The notes: generated by a model not told the origin, from the sequence alone. 64,000 nt of DNA from Flabesymbios commensalis (GCA_964017125.1 OZ024915.1:75718226-75782225); one strand, 5' to 3'; shown: positions 41,401 through 51,381, numbered from the stretch's first letter. Program-made: numbers and translations.

Positions 41401-42537
41401 TTATTGCTCTGCGAACACAATACATTGACCTAATGCAGGTTTGATGTTGACCCACCGTCTAAGACGTTAGACCAACATTAGGCCCTAATCCAGCATTGGT
41501 TAAAAGTATTGTGTTTGCGGGGTGCTGTCTGGATATCTCTTGTTACAACCCCGTACTAAATCGACATTTTTGGATGGTCATATCATAGAGTTAATCAAGA
41601 TTCTATGGTCATATCTAAGACTTGCCCGCGAATAATCAGGTCGAATTTTTTTTAGAATCTAATTAGTAGCAATTCAGTTACATGCCCGATTGCTCAATTC
41701 ATTTTCTGCAAAGTCATTGAAAAGTTATGGATATTTTTCGGACGTCGATGTCGCTCTCAGTTACCGCAATGTTGAAAAACGTTATTTTTTCGAGTAAAAC
41801 AAAGGCAGCAATCCACGGCCTCGGAGGGGACGACACGGCTAAGCCCACTCCACATGGAGAGGTTTGTTATATTATATTATTGACGCACCCTCAACACAGA
41901 CAGCTTATTACTTTATATCACACTTCTCAATCTGTGTTATCGGCGATGACATTATTTGATATGCTTTATCTGTATTATCTGATATTTGTATAGACGGTTT
42001 AACCCTTGACACACCGTACCAGGGCTTCCGACAGGAGTATTTGAGGGGGGGGGGGTGCAAAATAGGAGGGGGTTTGGGTGTCCTACCCCCCCCAGAGAAT
42101 TCATTTTAAATTTTAGTGCTTGAAATGGCCCATTTTAACCTAAATGACAGCAAAAATATGAAATTATATTTATTTTCTTTGCTAACAAAGGAGCAAGGGG
42201 GGATTTCCCTCCCCCTGAGGTGCTGAGTTGGGGGGAGGTGTCCCTGCGTACCGACACGATTACGAGGCATCTATGTTGGTTTTATAGTGTTTACCCACCA
42301 TACAACGCAGGATCACCCAATGCTGTTTCAATGTTGGCCCAGCGTTAAACGTATCGTGTTGGCCTTGAAGTCCATGGCATGGTTTGCCGAAAAAAGCTAA
42401 ATGCACCTACCGAATACTTCCACTGAATATTTGGCCTGTTCCAGCTGTTTCTTCATGAATGTAGCTACCCGCGAACACAGCCTGTTCTCTCGAACACTCC
42501 CCAGGAACACGATCACTTTGAGAGGGTTGCCTGCCAT
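31783..42537 (-). CDS. NADPH-dependent FMN reductase-like flavoprotein (gene extent)
   Basis: Coding exons 42411-42537, 34158-34394 and 31783-32015 join in phase 1 at both junctions to give 597 nt, 198 residues plus stop. The protein has the flavodoxin-like FMN reductase fold: an N-terminal VIVFLGSVRENR phosphate-binding loop, a central LVVSAEYNHAIPPALSN motif that contacts the flavin, and a C-terminal GGMRVAMQLRAFL helix region. Length is normal for the family. These enzymes are cytosolic NAD(P)H:FMN or quinone reductases. A second first exon at 38033-38159 could replace the distal one with no frame change. Upstream promoter elements were not identifiable. Confidence 0.9.
32016..32635 (-). 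repeat. tandem copies of exon 3's 5' edge, 63-bp class
   Basis: Read on the minus strand, each unit contains a mutated acceptor and GTAGTTATGATGATATGCGG, CTGACCATG, matching GTAGCTATGGAGGTATGCGT, GTGGCCATG of exon 3. A 63-bp period is exact at 32381, 32444 and 32507, with more diverged copies toward the exon (about 32090 and 32150). About seven copies. A hairpin element is inserted at 32196-32287. Acceptors are degraded to TTGGTAG. Confidence 0.85.
32196..32287. repeat. short perfect hairpin element
   Basis: Arms of 28 bp (CGTCGCCTCGGAGCTAAAGG + ATCCTATC and their complement) surround a ~20 nt loop. It is inserted in the exon-edge array. It looks like a very young minimal MITE because both arms are identical. 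Confidence 0.8.
32640..32985. other. intron, nothing recognised
   Basis: AT-rich spacer between the two exon-edge arrays in intron 2 of the flavoprotein gene. Confidence 0.5.
32990..33490 (-). repeat. tandem copies of exon 3's 5' edge, 114-bp class
   Basis: Minus-strand units encode AGSYGMRVTKQLGMF, recognisably derived from SYGGMRVAMQLRAFL of exon 3, at a 114-116 bp period (unit starts near 33032, 33146, 33260 and 33376). The 114 bp (38 codons) keeps a frame open across three copies. The acceptor AG is lost (GTTGCGG|GTAGTTATGG). A second, independently expanded generation of the same seed. Confidence 0.85.
33800..34110 (-). repeat. tRNA-derived SINE family 2, full copy
   Basis: On the minus strand it starts GGGGGTCCTGGTGCAGTGGT (A box) with B box GGTTCGAGCCC at 34043-34033, then a body with TTTCAAAGAAACAAAATGTT and GTGTCATCTCACCATCCTCA, ending GCACAAAGGTGGCCTAAAAC. 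It sits ~45 bp from exon 2. A closely similar copy lies at 44380-44665. Confidence 0.8.
34158..34394 (-). CDS. FMN reductase-like exon 2
   Basis: It encodes PLVMDFPLLSKPLHFYRDQ, APEWLRVAGKKILDADAYL, VVSAEYNHAIPPALSNMMDH and FACSSYSFKPSGIVCYSP. A(Y)LVVSAEYNHAIPP.LSN is the hallmark of the NADPH-dependent FMN reductase family, where the S.EYN..IP loop lines the FMN isoalloxazine site. The acceptor is TTTTACAG, the donor GTAAGT, and both boundaries are phase 1. No copies of its edges were seen. Confidence 0.95.
34400..36600. other. intron 1, nothing coding recognised
   Basis: AT-rich. On the minus strand a segment near 35695-35655 (CAATAAAATATCTGTCTGTC) has the form of a LINE 3' tail with a short tandem end, but no coding remnant was found upstream of it. 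A near-direct repeat (ACCAGAGACTAGAAATAAAA, about 34630 and 34765) was also seen. Confidence 0.5.
36611..36944 (-). pseudogene. unrecognised cysteine-rich coding-like segment, two overlapping frames
   Basis: On the minus strand one frame reads MRIRCKCSSDRHQQHLCHH, VEKSDGSCDEDTCMFGC and stops; the overlapping frame continues CRVVNRMPVDGRLCTCVPTF, DNFIRDVNNFGNFTEYN to a stop at 36611. Cys and His spacing is suggestive of a zinc-binding region, and one frameshift would connect the two frames. I do not recognise the family. It may be a remnant of a DNA-transposon or host gene, or a chance open frame. Confidence 0.25.
37015..37590. repeat. ~160-bp tandem units with AAAGATGGCCGCC
   Basis: Three to four units contain AAGTTATCAGGGTGA, AATTTGAC, TTAAAGATGGCCGCCA and GACCCGGATATTCTTCC (AAGATGGCCG at 37071, 37231 and 37446). 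Units diverge by roughly 15%. No exon in the window matches. Confidence 0.8.
38033..38159 (-). CDS. alternative first coding exon (proximal copy) of FMN reductase-like gene
   Basis: It encodes MAGNPLKVIMFLGSVRENS, LNSRVAIFMKRELEKARCL and VEVF, then a split Gly codon and donor GTAGGT. Length (127 nt) and phase are identical to the distal exon at 42411-42537, with about 11 differences in 42 residues; similarity extends into the 5' UTR (CCAACAACG). The frame is intact, and the phosphate loop reads GSVRENSLNSR. It can splice to exon 2, so it is probably an alternative or duplicate first exon; no second downstream exon set is visible for it. Confidence 0.8.
38216..38572. repeat. tetranucleotide microsatellite with a motif switch
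   Basis: (GAGT)n at 38220-38325, then (GCGT)n to about 38402, then (GAGT)n again to 38570. Open frames of Ser-Leu-Thr-His and Arg-Thr-His-Ala repeats on the minus strand are artefacts. It lies 57 nt upstream of the proximal start codon. Confidence 0.95.
38830..39105. repeat. G/C-run repeat with GGATCCGCC end
   Basis: It runs from GGGGAGGATCCAAGATGG to a C-run of about 14 and CTGGATCCGCCCAAGG. Similar C-run plus GGATCCGCC/GGATGCGCC ends are seen at 42005-42250, 43188-43410 and 48270-48350. Confidence 0.55.
39420..40930. repeat. 43-bp minisatellite, ~33 units, with nested insertion
   Basis: The unit is GTCAAAATACGTCAGAAGAC, GCGTCACCAGCAGATATATG, GTA (43 bp; exact at 39496, 39539 and 39582). 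It is regular at 39480-40010 and degenerate afterwards. A ~230-bp foreign segment at about 40212-40440, containing a SINE-1-like fragment and a CTAGGGGATCCACCTCTAG hairpin, is flanked by a ~75-bp direct duplication (40133-40211 and 40441-40520). Confidence 0.9.
41412..41521. repeat. MITE family A copy
   Basis: Arms CTGCGAACACAATACATTGA and TAAAAGTATTGTGTTTGCGG, centre CACCGTCTAAGACGTTAG. Confidence 0.8.
42005..42365. repeat. G-run repeat and MITE A fragment
   Basis: A G-run segment (TATTTGAGGGGGGGGGGG) with CCTACCCCCCCCAGAGAATT occupies 42005-42250. A half MITE A (CTGTTTCAATGTTGGCCCAG) lies at about 42315-42365. Confidence 0.5.
42411..42537 (-). CDS. FMN reductase-like first coding exon (distal)
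   Basis: It encodes MAGNPLKVIVFLGSVRENR, LCSRVATFMKKQLEQAKYS and VEVF, then a split Gly. VIVFLGSVRENRL.SRVA is the beta1-loop-alpha1 of the flavodoxin-like fold that binds the FMN phosphate. I chose ATG 42537; an in-frame ATG exists at 42684, but the proximal copy has a stop just upstream of the matching ATG and the extension is low-complexity (TTTRQSTTTTPTT). The donor is GTAGGT, phase 1. Confidence 0.9.
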
Positions 42538-42821
42538 GCTGGATGTGTTTAACGTTGTTGGTGTGGTGGTGGTGCTTTGACGTGTTGTCGTCTGCTTTTT
42601 GAGTTCGGTGTGTTCACGTTGTCTTTGTACGCTGTGTACATCTATGTGGGACTTAAACACTATCCTATGTGTATGTACGCCCAAATGCCAGTGATAGGCC
42701 TATCTATTTTACCTGTGCACGCGTGTAGCTACTGTACGATGCAGGTGCTGCACGCTAGGTTAGGCCTGGCTGTATTATATGGGAAGCAGGTACGCTAAGT
42801 GATCGATAATCATCACATACG

Positions 42822-42927
42822 CCCAGCAAATAAGACACACCCACTCAATGTTTGACTAATGATGGGCCAACGTCGTAGACAGTGGGCCAACGTTGGTCAA
42901 ACACTGGGTATATGTCGTATTTGCTGG
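42822..42927. repeat. MITE family A copy
   Basis: Arms CCCAGCAAATAAGACACACC and GTATATGTCGTATTTGCTGG, centre CCAACGTCGTAGACAGTGGG. Confidence 0.85.
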
Positions 42928-43187
42928 TCCTCCCTCTCAGTGGATAATGGGTATGTGATGTGCACACATTTAACACAGATGAGTGAACACACAGATCATA
43001 TAGTCCTGGAACAGGTAGGGCCAGTCAGGCAAGACTGCAGACTGCACGTGCAGACTGCCGGTGGCATGTAGGCCTACAACTGTAACAGCTGAGCATTAAA
43101 CAGATTGTATAAATGCATTCATATCAGTCACTGACGTAGACCCCCTAAATATTTTATTATCACCCGTCCCCAATAATGAGGAGCCAG

Positions 43188-43533
43188 GGGCTTATCCAGG
43201 ATTGTGGAAGGAGGGGGGGGGGAGGGGGTGTCCGATATCAACTTGATCGGCCTTCCACCATTTTTTTTATTCATGCATTTTTTTGTCTGAGATGGAAAAA
43301 TGTAAAGTGTCGAAATCTTGATTGTAGAGCCATTTTTTTACAATTCAGTTTCTAAAAAGGAGGGTCAGCGCCCCCCCCCCCCCCGTACACCATTTGAATC
43401 CACCACTGGGTTTACTGATCTTAGCATACACGTCAGGATGCTGATCCTATACTTTTTGCTGATATCGCAGCGTTGAGCAAAACATTAACCCAACATTAAC
43501 CCAACATTGGGTCAACGTCTCGTGTTTTTTTTA
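43188..43533. repeat. G/C-run repeat and partial MITE A
   Basis: 43188-43410 begins CCAGGGGCTTATCCAGGATT, has a G-run and a long C-run, and ends AATCCACCACTGGG (inverted ends). 43469-43533 holds a MITE A fragment with ACCCAACATTGGGTCAACGT. Confidence 0.55.
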
Positions 43534-43689
43534 TGGTCAGTATAGATTCAGAGATCCGAATCTAGTGACATTTTACCAAAAGACTGTCACAGGGGTATTT
43601 TAGAACTTTTATTTACCTATGCATCTTGAGATGATAATTCACATTTGTGAAGTCAAATACAAAAATCTGATTTATTTTTAATAAGCCTA

Positions 43690-44215
43690 CCGTAGTGTGC
43701 CCTATTTCGGTCATAGCCCTAATTCGGTCATAGTAACTTTGGGATCCCCTTACCACGTGCTTGGCGCCTTTAGCAGACAGAGAAACAATGAAACGAAAAC
43801 AAAGATCATATTACAGCATTATGCCGGCATTTACAGCTTTTATTTACATTTTATTTAATAGAAATAGCCATTTGAAAATGGGTCGTACCAAATCGTATAC
43901 TTAGGATATGTATTACATAAAAATATTGTACCCTTACACGCCTTAGAAAAATACTTTGTGATCAATATTACACCTCAATATGAACGCTAATTAGTTCTCA
44001 ATAGATCGCCAGAAGGCCTACTAGCGCCGTGAAGCCGGGAGAAGTCATTTTATTCACTGAAAACGCTACTGAAAAATATGACCGTATTGGGACCCGATAA
44101 AAGCTTGTTTTGACCGAATTGGGTCACCATAAATACTCAAAGGTCCTTTAATCGGTCATAGAGGCCTAATTCAGTCACCGGGTGTCCTAATTCAGTCACA
44201 CCCTATAACCAAATA
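43690..44215. repeat. element with repeated AATTCGGTCA motifs
   Basis: The motif CCTAATTCGGTCATAG or variants (TAATTCAGTCAC, and inverted GACCGAATTGGGTCAC) appears about eight times near both edges of a ~525-bp segment. A related cluster lies at 46700-46990. It is probably a non-autonomous mobile element with subterminal repeats; the class is unknown. Confidence 0.5.
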
Positions 44216-44379
44216 AATCAAGTAGGCCTACACAATTACTTCTATAGATATATATATATATATGTCTTCACCCCTGTGACGTCGGAATTAATGGGAAGAT
44301 GAAAATCAAAGATTAATATACGCTGAATTCGGATGCTAATTGGAGACAAATGTGTCAGCAAAACGCTGTGTTTCGGGGG

Positions 44380-44665
44380 TTTTGGGCCACCTTTGTGCAC
44401 ATATAGGCTAAACTGAGTCATCCTGAGGATGGTGAGATGACTGAGATGACACTGCCGTCAAGACACAGGATTCGAAAGGTCTGCGGCCGAGCACGTTACC
44501 CGCCGGTCACGGAGGTTTTCCACATTTTTGAATCTTTACGGGTGCTCGAGGAAGAAACATTTCGCTTCTTTGAAACTTGAAGGCCAGAATTGGGTTCGAA
44601 CCTGCGGTCTCCGATTTTCCAAGCAGGCAGCTTTTAAACCACTGCACCAGGGCCCACGTATTTGT
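44380..44665 (-). repeat. tRNA-derived SINE family 2, full copy
   Basis: The minus-strand head CCCTGGTGCAGTGGTTTAAA and B box GGTTCGAACCC (44602-44592) match the copy at 33800-34110. The 3' end reads GCACAAAGGTGGCCCAAAAC. Confidence 0.8.
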
Positions 44666-44669
44666 CGTA

Positions 44670-46300
44670 AAGGAGTCATTCAGAAAGTTCAATCTGAATG
44701 CAATTGATTAGGAACTAATACATACTCACGCTCCACAAACATCAGCTTCAAACCAGTTAGACGAACTTTGTTTTTTGTTTTTTATTATCTCATAGGCTTA
44801 CTCATGTACGTGGTATCCCCGTCTGTCATCCCTGATTGCTCAGTAGTTGTAGCTGTTGGAATATTAAATATTTCGTGTAAACATTGTCCGCCAATTGTGG
44901 CACTTCAAGCTGTGCAAAGGCCTAGCTTAGCTAAAAAAATTAACTTTTCTGATGATAGACGCGAAATGTCATGTTGATGATAACTACCCAGTGTAGGCCT
45001 ACGCAACATGGAGCATTCTCAATAGTCCATGGGCCATAAGGTTAATCAATACAAAAAACTGAATTTTCTAATCATAATGACCATGTGAGTATGTGTAATG
45101 TGATACATTTTCAGTATGATAAACATTTCAGATGAGTAGCTTAACAAAGATGGCGATAAATTTCAAAATGGCGCGAATCTAAGCTAAATTGCATGTGTGT
45201 CTACATGCTTGAAGAGTTGATCATAAAAATCAAATGTATATACATAATCATTGGTGTATTAGAAGGAGGAGACCACTATGTTAATACTCTATGCCGTTTA
45301 CAACCATCATAGCTGACTTCGAAATCAGTAAATCTTGCTATGGCTTACTTATATATTTGTCGATCACAATATATTCGATCCCAGCTGACAAGTATCGCGT
45401 CCCCTATATCGTTTTTTAGCCCGCTAATTGATGCATTGGTTGATGATGGGCCTAATCAGGAGAAATCAATTTGGTTAATGAAAATTTAACAAGGCCTAAA
45501 TGATTTTGCAAAATATGAATTTGATCCATCAATGACAAGGTGGTCTGTATAACCATGAAAAAACAAACAGAAATACATGACGTGACCGAGACCAGGCGTG
45601 TTTGCCTCAGATCGCCAAAGCACAAATTCCGAACCCTGTGCCTGTTGGGCAGTGTCATCTAGTTCATCTCACCATCCTGTTCAGCCTGTAAGTGCACAAA
45701 TAGTTTTAAACATATATTATTACAATGAAACAGCGCTCTGCAAAAGTATTATTTCAGGGTGGTATACTCCCAGACCTTCCGAGCAGGGCGCTTGCTGGCG
45801 GCGTCGCGAACGTAGGCTCAGGACTGGAAACATAAATCGCACTCTTTTCAATTTATTTAACTTAGCATCTCTGGGATAATCATGTTGAGTTCCGCAATAG
45901 AATAGTTCACGAAGTATTGATGCATGTCAGCCTTCACCTCGATGAAAAGGTATTGGGCTGTGGAATAACAAAAACTCGAAAAATCAAAATCTAAGATATC
46001 AACAAATGCATGCTAATTCTCACCAGGTTTTGAGACAGGGACACAACTTAATTCTGCAGAGAGTCAATAGCAATAAGAGAAATAAGTTATAAGTACAAGT
46101 CCAATCAAATGATTAGGTCCACATATGTGTGGCGCTGTTCGTACACAGTGGACTAACGTTACTCCTCTAAGTTTGATTTCCAGTAGAAGAACATGATGTG
46201 CCTCGATAAATATGATAATTCTAAGGCAGGGGAAATATGGATTCAATGACAGGCTTGCTTATTATAAGTTGGACACAACAGCATTGTAGGCCTACAGTAG
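44670..46300. other. intergenic, SINE fragment only
   Basis: No gene recognised. A plus-strand SINE 2 fragment (GGGCAGTGTCATCTAGTTCA, TCTCACCATCCTGTTCAGCC) lies at about 45600-45690. Confidence 0.5.
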
Positions 46301-46311
46301 TTGTAATTTTA

Positions 46312-46650
46312 GGGGGCCACCATTCAATTAGCAGAGGGAGGGGAAGCTGATTTTTTTTTTAAATAAATATTCTCAGGCTAAATGGTTGTGGAAAAAATAA
46401 TTATCTGAAGGACATGTTGTAAAGAAATATTTAACTTTAAACTAAATTAAAAATAAATAATTATATAAACTCCTGAGCATCATTTTAATGGCCATTAAAG
46501 CAATTTTGATTGACTGACCCTTAAATGTGTGCATTTAAGGAAAAGTTTTAAAGAAGTTAAATAAATATTTGTCTCCACACACAAATGGAAAGAAATATTT
46601 TGCTTCAGGCAGAGTGCCCCCCCCCCTCCCCTAGGAATTAAAGGGTGGCT
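46312..46650. repeat. ~340-bp inverted-repeat MITE
   Basis: The left end AGGGGGCCACCATTCAATTA is inverted relative to the right end GAATTAAAGGGTGGCTCCTT, with GAGGGAGGGG and CCCCTCCCC just inside. The interior is AT-rich. Confidence 0.7.
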
Positions 46651-46679
46651 CCTTTATCGTGTGTATTTGTGATACAATA

Positions 46680-47300
46680 ATATTATTGTCAATAATAAAG
46701 TTCAAATATGTACACTGACCGAGTTAAGACACCATGACCACTTTAGGTCGCCAACTATGACTTATTTGGGACACCAGGTCCCTATTCAGTCACAACAGAT
46801 TTATTTTTTAGAAAAGTTCATAATTTTTGCTTTTTATACCATTTTCTCTCATTTTTAAGAGAGCTGTTGATACAATTATGAAAATTTCTATTTAAAAACA
46901 TTTGTGTTAGTTGCTAATGCACTGTGAACTAGGGATATTCGAAATTGTGAAAAGTATGACTGAATAAGGGCACCTTACTGAATAAGGGCCACTTAAGTAT
47001 AATGTCTTAAATTAGGTTTATTGGTGGTGGCTTAGGCCGATACTATTTTTGATCCAATGAATTATATTGTGTATGCCGTGTTGTATATTATACCGCGATA
47101 AAAGAACCTAAATGGTTAGGATGCTCTGCAAATGTTTATGTTCTAGACTATATTTTATGTGTTAGACGACATTCCATTCATTTAAAATTATAGCCTATAA
47201 CAATGTAATATTTTAATTTGTATTGGTGTATTTAAATTAAAGGGAATTAAGTTTTCATCACTAGGTATTGTTTACAAGGCTTCAAAATGGACTGATTGAC
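46680..47300. other. spacer with AATTCAGTCA-type motifs
   Basis: 46700-46990 carries several CTATTCAGTCAC and ACTGAATAAGGGCAC motifs like those at 43690-44215. The rest is AT-rich with nothing recognised. Confidence 0.45.
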
Positions 47301-47379
47301 TGCTTGAATGATTTCTCAATTGATTAATTTACAGCTTGTTCGTTCGTTTGCTCGTAATTTGTTCATTTATTATTTCATT

Positions 47380-47733
<354 letters not shown>

Positions 47734-47767
47734 TGTGATGTAGTGATTTAGTATTTGTGTTGATTAA

Positions 47768-47845
47768 ATGTCCTTGGATATGAAAAGGTGCATCTGACAC
47801 TTTGTGAAGTGACAGATGCACCCTTTCATATCCGAGGGCAACGCA
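47768..47845. repeat. hairpin family E, copy 1
   Basis: Arms CCTTGGATATGAAAAGGTGC and GCACCCTTTCATATCCGAGG, loop ACACTTTGTGAAGTG. Other copies at 51382-51455 and 62812-62880. Confidence 0.85.
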
Positions 47846-48104
47846 AAAATCACTGACAACAGCACATATTTTTTGAAGTTATATAATAATGCTTTACTAA
47901 AATCATGTTTTTTTCTCAATTGACACTGAGTTTGATCTGCTTAGCTTAGTTTACGAATAGGGCACTTTCAGTTATTGTTTTCACGGGGATCTTATTTAAA
48001 ATATCTCATGTAGCTGTTTTAGGTTTCGATATAACACAAGATGTCTGACGCGATATTATACACTAGTTTTGGTATAAACCTCAGGGGGTTTAAAATTTGA
48101 AAAA

Positions 48105-48180
48105 AAACCCTCTAAATTCCCCCTGTAAAGGGGTTGAGGGGCCCGCCGCGGGCCCCTCAACCCTTTTACAGGGGGAATTG
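48105..48180. repeat. GC-rich perfect hairpin
   Basis: AATTCCCCCTGTAAAGGGGT and TGAGGGGCCCGC, then the complement GCGGGCCCCTCA and ACCCTTTTACAGGGGGAATT. About 32-bp arms with virtually no loop. Confidence 0.85.
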
Positions 48181-48269
48181 TTTATTTCCAAAGGCTTTCT
48201 CATGTAATATAAGGCATATTGGGCATCGTTTCTCACCCAGTATATAACCAAATCATAAGGAAACCCCTA

Positions 48270-48600
48270 AATTAGGTGATGATTTTTTTTTGAGGTGGGG
48301 GGTTTAAACCCCAAACCTCCCCCCCCCCCCTTGGATGCGCCACTGAACCTTATAGCTCCTCTCTTGTTCTCACCTGGTGAGGTAAGTGCATTAGCCTGAA
48401 CACAAAGCAAGACAGCAACGCAATGCAGGGGAACAAGGGAACACAAAGCAAGACAGCAACTTGTTTGAAGGTCAAATAATAAGGCTGAAATGTTTGATAT
48501 CAAATAAATAAATATCAGGAATTTTCACCCACTTGAAGTTGTGGATCGCGGCAGCGAGACACAACTTCAAGTGGGTGAAAATTTAAATAAATTAACGCAG
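48270..48600. repeat. C-run repeat and MITE C hairpin
   Basis: 48270-48350 ends in a C-run and CTTGGATGCGCCACTG. At 48525-48600 the MITE C hairpin has arms CACCCACTTGAAGTTGTG and CACAACTTCAAGTGGGTG with a GATCGCGGCAGCGAGA loop. Confidence 0.75.
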
Positions 48601-48604
48601 GGAA

Positions 48605-49490
48605 ACAAGGGACCATGGAGCCTGATGAACCATGAGATCAGCCTTGTCAATTAATAAGGCCTACTATATAGGAATTGATCTATTGTTGATCTGATGAAGG
48701 GCCAGCGTCCGCAACCATTGGCTGTTATTTCGCTGCCGCGATTTACTACTTCCAGTGGGTAAAATTGATTTAAATCTGCTACAGCAGAATCTGAGTTGTG
48801 TTAAATCATTCCGATTTAACCTTTAAAAACGAAATTTATTATAAAAGATAAAAGGGTTAATCCTTTAGATGCCGAATTGTTTTTCTTCTATTTTTCAGTA
48901 ATATAAACGCAATCTCCAGATTCTAAGGAAAAATATTATATTTATGAAAAAAATAACATAATTTGAGCGTATTTCACCAACAACTTTATCAATTTTAGTG
49001 GCATTTTATTTGGTTTTGTAAAATTATACATTTTAATTTTAAAGTCCAACTGTTTTACGATTATCTTCCTATATTCAAATTTGTAGATTTTGCCATTGTT
49101 GAATGCTAAAGTTGACTAAACTTTCTCATGTTATTTTGTTATATCGGCCCATATGCCTTAAATTATTTCATATGCCCATCTGATGCATTTTCTGATTAGA
49201 AAGCTCGTATTTTTCTTATATCTCAGATCGCTGTCGTTAGTTCATGACTCCATAAATTCTAATCTAATGCTAGTATTCTTATATTCCATTTTTCTCTCTT
49301 TCTCTCCACAATGTATCAGGAGTAATTTTGGAGGGGACCATTGGGATTGGTTAGTTTCGAAGACACCTTGAACACACCTCACACGTATTTGAGTCAAAGC
49401 TCTTGTTTTAGCGCCAGTTATCTCAGTTATCTCAGCTAGGCTGAGTTATCTCAGTTCTCCCTTGCTACACCATGTTGTAAGCTATACCAC
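48605..49490. other. intergenic, repeat fragments only
   Basis: A partial MITE A (about 48665-48730) and a worn MITE C arm (about 48735-48860). No gene recognised. Confidence 0.5.
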
Positions 49491-49494
49491 GCAT

Positions 49495-49790
49495 TAAAAC
49501 ACACCACCACATCATTTTCTTTGTCCGACCACGACATTCATTCTAAGCCAGGAATGGAGAGTTATTGTCGATCAAGTACAGACCAATTATCATGATAGGC
49601 TTGTGGTACTATACTCAGTCAGGTGTGACCGAACTGTTGATTATGAGGGATTTTCATTGTGGTCGGATGTGTTTTAAGTCAGTTAAAACCCTAGGAGCTC
49701 TACATTCTTAGCTTTGAAAAAGGCCGCGGCCTTCGGCCTTTTTAAAGCTAAGAATGTAGAGCTCCTCGGGCTTTATCCTATACATAAACT
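49495..49790. repeat. long MITE family H (copy 2)
   Basis: Matches 27441-27700 throughout (CATCATTTTCTTTGTCCGAC, GTCAGGTGTGACCGAACTGT). It ends in hairpin arms GAGCTCTACATTCTTAGCTT and AAGCTAAGAATGTAGAGCTC with GGCCGCGGCC at the centre. Confidence 0.85.
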
Positions 49791-49966
49791 ACTCAAGACC
49801 AAGAATCTATTAACCAGTTTATATATTCTTGTCAAGACTCACAACTGTTCTGTCATCAGCTCATCCATACGTCACACTGGATAGCGCGACAACTGAGTCA
49901 CCTCAATGTCTAACCACGGCCCTCCGAGCGCAGGACGATGCAACGTTGATACTTACAGGTTTATAA

Positions 49967-50075
49967 ATCAACAAACACTAAATGTTGATCCATTGTTGTT
50001 CCATTGTTGTGCCAGCGTACATAACGCTGCCACAACAATGGACCAGCATTGGATCAATGTTTTCTATTTATTGGA
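49967..50075. repeat. MITE family A copy
   Basis: AACAAACACTAAATGTTGAT and ATCAATGTTTTCTATTTATT arms with GTGCCAGCGTACATAACGCT centre. Confidence 0.75.
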
Positions 50076-50379
50076 AAGTGCTGCACTAAACAATAAAAAC
50101 ACTAATAACACTACACACACAGCTTGCAATTTTATTAAGACACTTTGTACATAATCACTATACATATCAGACTATATATTGTCACCTAGGTATCAAAGGG
50201 TCACTGTACAAAGATACGTCCCTTTAATGCCAAGGGGACGATACGTTACAATATAAAAGATATATATCCATGGACAACATCACACGTGTACATATCAGTG
50301 TAGTGTATGTAAGCATGAACACCAAATCAAATGGAGACCAAATAGTATTTATATATGTACATACGTCATTATGTTATCA

Positions 50380-51130
50380 ACCAATTAGAATGACTGACAC
50401 ATCTGATATTGTTTATTATCAATATGTCTCACCCAATAAGCTACACACATTGAACTGTTTTGTTTCAATGTTGGTCCAGCGTCTGCAACGCTGGCCCAAC
50501 ATTGAAACAACACTGGCCGAACATCTTGTGCTTGATGAGTCACTACAGTAGCAGTGTTAAATGTACAGATCATACAGCGTCCAACTCTCACAATACATAT
50601 ACGTCATGCATGCTAACAACCAATCAGAAGAGCTCGTATAATCAATTTATAAACTGTCAGCCAATGGTACCAACCGACAGATAATTTAATAAATACATCA
50701 TACATGATATCAGTATCGACCAATCAGAAGAGCTCTTCTGATCAACTTACACACTGCCGGCCAATAGGAGCTCTCGACAGATAATCCAATTCTTATAAAC
50801 AATATGTGAAACACTATGTTAGCCAATAAGAGCAGCTGACACATCAATCAGACCTTATATACTTACCACACGTCACACATGCCATTATCAAATAACAGCC
50901 ATTACATCGATCATTTCATATTTATAAACCAAACGTCATTAAAAATTGTCAGCCAATACTAGCATCTGGTACATAATCGACGCCTACATGTACCCAGCAT
51001 CACTCTATTTCTGAGCCAATTGCAGCCGCCGATACATTATTAAACTATCCATGATAGGTCATGTGAGGTAACAGCCAATCAGGGCAAGCTCCACATCGGT
51101 CTATAATTACAACCATTAGCCAACGAGATA
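50380..51130. repeat. degenerate ~100-bp repeats rich in CCAAT boxes
   Basis: About ten CCAAT-type motifs (CCAATCAGAAGAGCTC at about 50620 and 50722, GCCAATAGGAGCTC, GCCAATAAGAGC, GCCAATCAGGGC) recur with CTGTCAGCCAAT and GACAGATAAT blocks. No gene start is seen nearby, so this is listed as a tandem repeat rather than a promoter. Confidence 0.55.
50455..50540. repeat. MITE family A copy
   Basis: Inner palindrome TTTCAATGTTGGTCCAGCGT and CTGCAACGCTGGCCCAACAT. Outer arms worn. Confidence 0.75.
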
Positions 51131-51167
51131 TTGCTGACCATGTGTCGTTCTGCTGTCATTTGGTTTT

Positions 51168-51275
51168 CAGCCAACACGATACATCTAGCCAATGTTTGGG
51201 CAATGTTGGCCCACCGTCTACGACGTTGGCCCAACACTGCTTAAACATTGGCTAGATGTATCGTGTTTGCTGGGT
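51168..51275. repeat. MITE family A, well preserved
   Basis: Long matching arms GATACATCTAGCCAATGTTT and AAACATTGGCTAGATGTATC, centre CCCACCGTCTACGACGTTGG, right end CGTGTTTGCTGGG. Confidence 0.9.
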
Positions 51276-51381
51276 TACATTTTATTTACGTATCTTAGCT
51301 AAATATTTGTTTTCTGAGTGTACATTCGCAATGTATTCACTGGCTACTATGATCGATTACAACCAAATATGACATCGCCCC

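Noticed and set aside
42538-42684. N-terminal extension of the flavoprotein from ATG 42684
   Set aside because: Low-complexity Thr-rich; the duplicate first exon has a stop upstream of the corresponding ATG, so MAGNPLK is the likely start.
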